From positions 434,001 through 498,000 of the forward strand of contig JAKULF010000001.1 of the NCBI GenBank assembly GCA_022661535.1: a DNA stretch of 64,000 nt, given 5' to 3'. The position numbers and the translations under genes were made by a program. Of the stretch, positions 58,373 to 64,000 are shown piece by piece. Every line of letters begins with the position of its first letter. The stretch's first letter is position 1. The DNA comes from Eutypa lata (lineage: Eukaryota > Ascomycota > Sordariomycetes > Xylariales > Diatrypaceae). The notes below the pieces were generated by a model, which was not told where the DNA came from, did no database searches, and saw only the letters and a program-made list of their open reading frames with translations.

Positions 58373-59774
58373 ATGCCATCACTAGTATTTAACATAGTAC
58401 TTGCATTATTAGCTACTCTAGCTCTCCCCCGCGAAGGCAAGGCTCGCTAGCTCACTGGAATCTAGCACCGTATTGGGAACCTTTTCTACCAGCCAGGTGG
58501 ACCCAGGATTCCGGGAAGTGAAAAGGTGCATACATAGTATAACAGAGGGAACTTTCAAAATGGGCGACGAGCTCCTCGACCACTTCGACATCATAGGCGT
58601 CGACCCGCGTGGCGTCGGCTCGAGCACCCAGGTCCAATGTGATGCGGACATCTACAACAACCAGCTATCCGGGTTCCCCCCGATAGAAGCTGCGTTTCGT
58701 GAACGCCTGGAGCGAAACATAGCTCTCCCCCAAAGCTGTCTAGAGTTGACTGGGGGCCCACTCATCAAGTATATGGATTCGATCAGCATTGCGAAGGACT
58801 ACGAGGCCGTCCGCGTAGCATTGGGCAGCGAGGCTATGAATTGGTTTGGTGTCTCTTATGGCACTCTGCTCGGCCCGCAATATGCGGAGCTATTCCCGGA
58901 CAACATTCGCGCGATGGTGTTGGATGGCGTGGCCTCCATATCCCAATCCGACTTGTCTCTTTTCATTGCCTCTGCTACGTCTTCTGAAGCAATATTCAGG
59001 AACTTCTTAGCTTGATGTGGAGGACAAAATGAGACTACCTGACCCTTTGAACAGAACAAGTCCGTTGAGAAGGTCTGGACGGATCTTGTAGCTCAGATCG
59101 AAGAGACGCCGCTCCCCTGCAGTGTGCCCTGCAGTGTGGAGCATTGCCTCGATTCTAGATTCAAAGTGACCGAGCTCATCGCGGCGACATTATCTTGCTT
59201 ATATACGGAAACCTCTTAGCCTACCTTCGCTAAAGCACTCGACCAAGCAGCAACTAAGAGCGAGGGCGGCGACTTGCTTCAACTCTTGTGCGGCCTAACT
59301 TACTGCCACACGCATATCAAAGCTCGCAGCTTGATTCCCTCCAGGCAATTACCTGTCAGGATTGGGCACACGAAGCATCATCGGCCGAGGACGTTGGTCT
59401 TCGAGAGGAGCTTGCAAGGAGCCAAACGTCTGTTGTTGATGGGGGCCTCCCCAGCGGCCTCGTTTCAACTTAATTGCTTCGGTTGGCTATCGCCCGCGAG
59501 AAACCTACTCCATGCGATCTCAATCCCGGAGAGGGAGCCGTTCCCTACGGTGCTCATGGTTGATTCAATCTGCGACCCCGCGACTCCGTTTACGTGGGGT
59601 ATGCAGCTCAGGGAAGAAATCGGCGGAGATAAGGTTGTGTTCATCACGAAGAACATGTCTGGCCATGCGGTCTATGAACAGCCATCTTCAGTAGGAGGGG
59701 GGGCAGCAAGAGCGATAGATAGGTATTTCGTGGACCTCATTTTACCGCAGGATGGAGCGATCTTCCAATCCTAA
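58373..59774 (+). pseudogene. Dead TAP-like serine peptidase (S33, alpha/beta hydrolase)
   Basis: The ATG at 58373 opens a good signal peptide (VLALLATLALP) but the frame meets TAG at 58448 and again at 58463. The same frame then gives NLFYQPGGP, the family's oxyanion strand, placed too close to the signal peptide, so 80-100 codons seem to be deleted. The reading then moves to another frame for GDELLDHFDIIGVDPRGVGS and the nucleophile elbow GVSYGTLLGPQYAELFP, meets TGA at 59013 and 59040 and TAG at 59217, shifts again for AITCQDWAHEA, and returns for the acid and base regions MVDSICDPATPFTW and MSGHAVYE. So at least five stops and several frameshifts break a secreted peptidase gene. All five stops can be explained by single C-to-T or G-to-A changes. 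The locus is presumably non-functional. Confidence 0.88.
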
Positions 59775-60607
59775 CCCGACATTGACAGCACGGCCCAGCG
59801 CAGAGTCTGTTAGCGACATAAGACATCGTCTTCAAACAGAATGGCTACGTCGTCGCGTCTGGTTGGAATTACCATCGCCTCTATTACCGTGACCATTTCA
59901 TTGGAAATTGTAATACAGGTGCGATCTAGAAACCATTAGGTTCATCGTCAACTCGTATGGTATGTTCGCATACATAATTAGATGGGAGGAATTTGACGTA
60001 ATTAACCCCTGATTGATTAATAATGTTATGAAACTCATTGGACATGCCACGCCAATCAATGCTACATAAAGTTTGCTCGTATGGAAATAACCGGCGTCGC
60101 ATCCATCTAAATGACATCTAAGCTGACGGTTTCGAAGGTCACGTTTCATCCTAAGATCACAGTTGTGTTAGGTAAGACAAGACTTGAACATACCACTCAT
60201 TTCCCGTGAATTAGAAATTGTCGCGCAGATACGTAGGAGGCAAGGAGGTAATGTTGTCGTTATGCTGCCCCACCCGCGTGCTCCCGCGATCGATCAGCCC
60301 ATTCCCTGCTGTGGCGGCTACTAGCGGCTGCGCGGGACCGAGCGATATCATCCCATCATCGAACAAGATCAGTCCCGAGTTTTTCCTCAACCTGTTTTCA
60401 TCGAAATTTTAACGGGGATTGCTTGTTATGCGAATTGTTCGGGAGGGAGGAGCACATCGGGGAATGAACTTTTTAGTCTAGTATATATTAATGTATGCTA
60501 GATCCAAGGTAGATCTCAGATCAGTTCTAATATTATACTGCATTTACCATCCATCCCATCAAGCAATCAAACTCTACTGTAAAAACTCCAAAGAGCAACT
60601 TCAGAAC
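59775..60607. other. Intergenic with a possible gene remnant
   Basis: Apart from the minus-strand fragment at 60211-60408, no gene is visible. The 3' part must carry the promoter of the small membrane-protein gene. Confidence 0.45.
60211..60408 (-). pseudogene. Possible 3' remnant of a lost gene
   Basis: A 65-codon open stretch on the minus strand reads NSGLILFDDGMISLGPAQPL, followed by TAGNGLIDRGSTRVGQHNDN and ITSLPPTYLRDNF before TAA. It looks like a conserved C-terminal region, but it has no suitable start and there is no room upstream for a full gene, because the next gene starts at 60608. I do not recognise the family. It may instead be a chance frame. Confidence 0.3.
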
Positions 60608-61134
60608 ATGACGACCAACTCATACGGCTCGGCTCTCCCAGTATTTGACTTCCCCCAGACGGTCGCGAAGGCAACCAGGGGTGCGCCCAGAAGGCTGCCC
60701 CTGGTAGCGAGGTGGGTTTACACAAGCGATCAAACCCCGAGTCGATCTGCACCCGCTGACCGTTGAAACCACTTCTACAGAGGAATACCTATCGTCGCCA
60801 CTGTGGGATTAGGTTAGTCTCTCATCTGATTGCGAATACCCTAGCATGAACTAGTCTTAGGTAGCTAACCATCATTTATGACATAGCCTATTATATTGGC
60901 TCGCAGCTAGCCTCGGTCAGCGGCCCGGTGAACATGGCCGGTAGCAGCCTCGTGAACCCCAGAGTCAAAGCCCTCGAGGACGCCTATGGCGACCGCTCTA
61001 GCTTGCAGAACCTCGAAGCCGCCGCGCAGGCGTACAGTGCCAGCCCGGTTGCACCGGCGGCCCATCCGCCGACGCAGGCGAATACGCGGTTCCGTGAGAG
61101 CCTACGGAGAGCAAGGGACCATGAGAGCCACTAA
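60608..61134 (+). CDS. Small single-pass membrane protein
   Basis: Three exons, 60608-60711, 60781-60812 (only 32 bases) and 60887-61134, join in frame to 127 residues. The middle exon and the start of the last build the only hydrophobic segment, GIPIVATVGLAYYIGSQLAS (about residues 36-55). The N-terminal 35 residues are polar with several Arg (PRRLPLVAR) and the C-terminal half is polar, Ala/Pro-rich, with NPRVKALEDAYGDR. The donor GTTAGT of the second intron is uncommon but known in fungi, and each intron has a CTGAC or CTAAC branch site. A basic start followed by one membrane span would suit a mitochondrial inner-membrane protein, but the family is not recognised. Confidence 0.65.
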
Positions 61135-61972
61135 ACAATTGGCACTCTCTCCGGCTCTGTAAGAGCACGACCACCCTTTTCAAAAATATGCATACAAGGT
61201 TCACGGGCGATCTTGAGGTGTTTTGGCGTTTTTGCATTCACCCCTTACCGGTGAGGGGTTTGTGTACTACCTATTGTATATAGCGGGAGTTATCACACAT
61301 TGGCAAGCGGAGTAAAGAAGCAGGTCTTCCCCGGATGTCTTCGGGTGGGATGGACCTATGATGTGGTTATACATCACGACGGCTTCTTTGAAAGGACATG
61401 GTAGTGATTGGCATGTTGATGTATAGTATTAGTGTATCGCGCCTAGGTCCTTTCGAGCACTACCAACTCTATCCATATAGGAATTTATGCAACATTCCGC
61501 GCACTCTTAATAAAGTGGCGTCTATTAGCTTCGAGCTTGTGGCATTCATTGACCGTGGATGACGACAGCAATTGATATTTGACATTACCGAGACTGTGCT
61601 TGAATATGTTGCACTACTAGACTAACTAAGACCTACCTAGGTAGCTATATAGGTATCTCTAGTTAGCATCACCGGACCGCCATGCATGAATTGTCCAATT
61701 GGCGCGCTTGGCGTGAACTACCGCCAACCTCCGGCGGCCGTCGGCGAGCGCGGCGAGCGTCGCTGTCTCGCCGTATTATACCTCAAAAGGCACCATAAGC
61801 AAAGAGAATTGAGAGGAAAATAAGAAAGGGGAGAATGAAAACTATTTAAGAAGCGGATTCCTAGTTTTATTCTGTTGCTAGCGATCTATTTCTCATCAAC
61901 AACACCCTTCTTCAACTTACCTACCATTGCCCCTATTTCCACTACTAGCTATCTACCACCACCACTACCACC
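61135..61972. other. Intergenic, no gene seen
   Basis: Spacer with a CTACCTAGGTAGCTATATAGGTA motif at about 61634 and a short G/C-rich stretch at 61720-61770 made of CGGCG words. The 100 bases before the next start are a pyrimidine-rich leader ending in CCACCACCACTACCACC. Confidence 0.45.
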
Positions 61973-63058
61973 ATGTCGTCACCATCAAGCACAAACCCCA
62001 TCATCGTCATCGTCCACGGGGCGTTTCACCCGCCGATCTACTACCGGAAGCTGGTCGAGCCTCTGCGCGCGCAGGGATACACTGTGCTAGCGCCACCGAT
62101 GCCGACGACGGGGCTCGACGACTCGGTAGCCGGCACGACGTACGTGGACGACGTGCGGCGGATCAACGAAAGCCTGCTGCCGCTTTTCGACAAGGAGGGC
62201 CGGGAAGCGGTCATTGTAGGCCATAGCCAGGTCAGTCAGTCAGTCAGTCAATTTGGTGCCTTTGTGTGCATGTAGCCTGAGGAGCTCGTGAATAGCTAAA
62301 GTCTCTTTTCGCCTCACTACCCACCCCTTACCTATCCATCAGAGAATTCCTTCTCATCACACCTGAACTTAAGCAGAATCCTGATTTTTGCTGGTGATTC
62401 CTAGGGTAGGTATGCACGGCGGTGACTGACTGTGTAGTAGGGCGGCATCGCGGGGAGCGCGGCGACTGAGGGCCAGACAGTCGCAGACAGACAAGCACGC
62501 GGTCTCAAGGGCGGTATCAAAGCGGTCGTATACATAGCAGCGGTTACGTTTCCAAAGCCCGGCGCGACCTTTTTGGAACTAATGGGGGTCACCGAGGAGA
62601 ACCTACCATACCGCGTAGTGGTACGCACAGACCCGCTTCCTCTTAATATGATATTTAGCACAAGCTGGGTTTTCATTCCATCTGTGGTTCATAAAAAAAA
62701 GATTAATAATTAATAGGGCCCGCACTACGTACCAACCCTGCCCGTAGAGAAGAAGGGCGTGGTCCCGCTCTACAACATGCTGCCCGAGGCGGAGCAGTGG
62801 AAGGCGGCCGAGGGGATCGTATCCCAGAGCCGCGCGAGCCTGAACGTGCCGGTGCACTTCGCGGCTGGTGATGTGACGGTCCCGAAGACGTATATCATCT
62901 GCACGCAGGACATGGCCTTGCCGCCTGCAGTTCAGAAGGCGTGGGCCGAGGGGAGCGGTTGTCGCACGATAGAGATCGAGACCGACCACAGCCCGTTCAT
63001 GGATGATGGAAGGGCAAACCAGGTCATCGATGTCATTATTGACGTTGCTGGGAAGTAA
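61973..63058 (+). CDS. Alpha/beta hydrolase (AB-hydrolase 6 type)
   Basis: Three exons, 61973-62230, 62441-62620 and 62717-63058, join to 259 residues, all junctions in phase 0. The first strand IIVIVHGAFHPPIYYRKLVE and the nucleophile elbow VIVGHSQGG, which is built across the first intron, identify the fold; the catalytic His is in ETDHSPFMDD and an acid in the TYIICTQDMALPP strand. This is the small single-domain type that includes plant methyl-ester esterases and many fungal hydrolases of unknown substrate. The first intron is 210 bases, long for this window, and its donor lies in a GTCA tandem repeat, so alternative donors are present every four bases. No signal peptide; cytosolic. It is the last gene before the second A/T block. 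Confidence 0.88.
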
Positions 63059-63124
63059 TTGGACAGAATACACCTTGAGCGCTATAGTCTCGAAGATGGG
63101 GTTCAAACAATGAATGTATAAATA

Positions 63125-64000
63125 TGACGATATATGTTAAGTAATACCTTACTTATAGGTAGATATCATATATATTAAAGTATTTTATAATATAATAAAG
63201 TATAAATATATTTAAAAATTAATAATTATAATTATAATATATTAATAAACTTTTATTTTATAATATTTTAATAGCATTTCTTTAATTAATTTAAAAATAA
63301 TTATTTTTTTTTATTAATTATATTTTTTTTTTTTATTAAATTAAGGATTTTTTCTTTTTTTTCGATTATTAAAAATATAAAGTTTATAATTAATTAACGT
63401 TATATTAATTTTATTTTTTATTTTTTATAATAAATAAACGTTAATAATTTTAATATTAATATTAATAAATTTAATAATTAAACTTTTATTTTCGCTTTTA
63501 TTTTTAAACGTTAATTTATTTTTAAATAAAATTTTATTTTTAAATAAATACGAAGTTTTTATACGAATATTATAATATTATTAAAAATTTTTAACTTTAA
63601 ATTATTTTATTTTTTCGTTTAAAAAGCTTTTATTTTTTAAATATTAAACGATATTAAACTTTTATTACGTTAATTTTAATAATTTATTATTAAGAAATAT
63701 TTTTATTATTTTTTATTTTTAAAAAAAAAATTTTATTTTATAAAATTTATTTTTTTATTTTTTAATTTTTTTAATTTTAAAAATTTAATTTTTTATTTTA
63801 TTAAATAAATAAAGTTTAAATATAATTTTTATAGTTTTTTAAAAATTTAAAAAAAAAATACGCATTACGTATTATTTATATTTAAAACGATATTAAACGC
63901 GCGTTTTTTTTATTTTTTTTAAACGTTTTTTTACGATTTTAAAAAGTTTTTTATTCGTTTTTAATATTTTTTTAATTTTCGAATTATTTTTTTAACGTAT
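63125..64000. repeat. Second A/T-rich (RIP-degraded) block, cut by the window end
   Basis: From about 63.12 kb the sequence becomes almost pure A/T in the same way as the block at 43.4-52.0 kb, with remaining C/G mostly in CG, CT and AG steps and longer T runs. No gene is readable. It runs past the end of the window, so its size is unknown. Confidence 0.88.

Overview
The window looks like nuclear DNA of a filamentous ascomycete (Pezizomycotina, most likely Sordariomycetes-like). The evidence is short spliceosomal introns (mostly 45-90 bases) with GTAAGT/GTATGT donors and CTAAC/CTAAT branch sites, a typical fungal gene set (Zn2Cys6 regulator, cytochrome P450, GH47 mannosidase, BTB proteins, mitochondrial bL33), and long blocks of nearly pure A/T of the kind left by repeat-induced point mutation (RIP). 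Exon structures given here were worked out by hand from splice signals and frame continuity; all names rest on recognised motifs, not on database searches.

Layout. 0.5-4.1 kb: two tandem BTB/POZ genes with the same exon design. 5.8-6.4 kb: a small single-pass membrane protein. 8.9-12.9 kb: a 1289-residue coiled-coil protein. 13.5-14.0 kb: mitochondrial ribosomal protein bL33m, spliced from three tiny exons. 15.1-16.5 kb: a pyridoxamine-oxidase-like flavin-binding protein. 16.9-17.9 kb: a Gfd2-like DEDD exonuclease-fold protein with one acidic residue lost. 19.4-21.1 kb: an amidase. 21.3-23.2 kb: a membrane protein fused to a spermidine-synthase-like domain. 24.1-25.3 kb: the Rad10/ERCC1 repair subunit. 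27.9-29.7 kb: secreted GH47 alpha-mannosidase. 30.2-31.5 kb: a fragmentary, unrecognised gene. 31.8-33.3 kb: a family-16 lysine methyltransferase-like protein. 34.9-35.2 kb: a Cys-rich small protein. 36.3-37.5 kb: a pyridoxal-reductase-like aldo-keto reductase. 39.3-43.2 kb: a P450 and a convergent Zn2Cys6-type regulator.

From 43.4 to 52.0 kb lies an 8.6-kb A/T block with no coding capacity, which contains an internal 1.0-1.1 kb tandem duplication. From 52 to 63 kb there is a gene-bearing island: a 199-residue unknown, a ubiquitin C-terminal hydrolase, a 291-residue unknown, a clearly dead TAP-like S33 peptidase, a possible 3' gene remnant, a 127-residue membrane protein and an alpha/beta hydrolase. 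A second A/T block starts at about 63.1 kb and runs off the window.

The genes do not form one obvious pathway. Most are housekeeping or solitary metabolic genes. The most interesting accessory part is the P450/regulator pair next to the A/T block and the decaying island beyond it. No CRISPR array, tRNA, rRNA or intact transposon was recognised.
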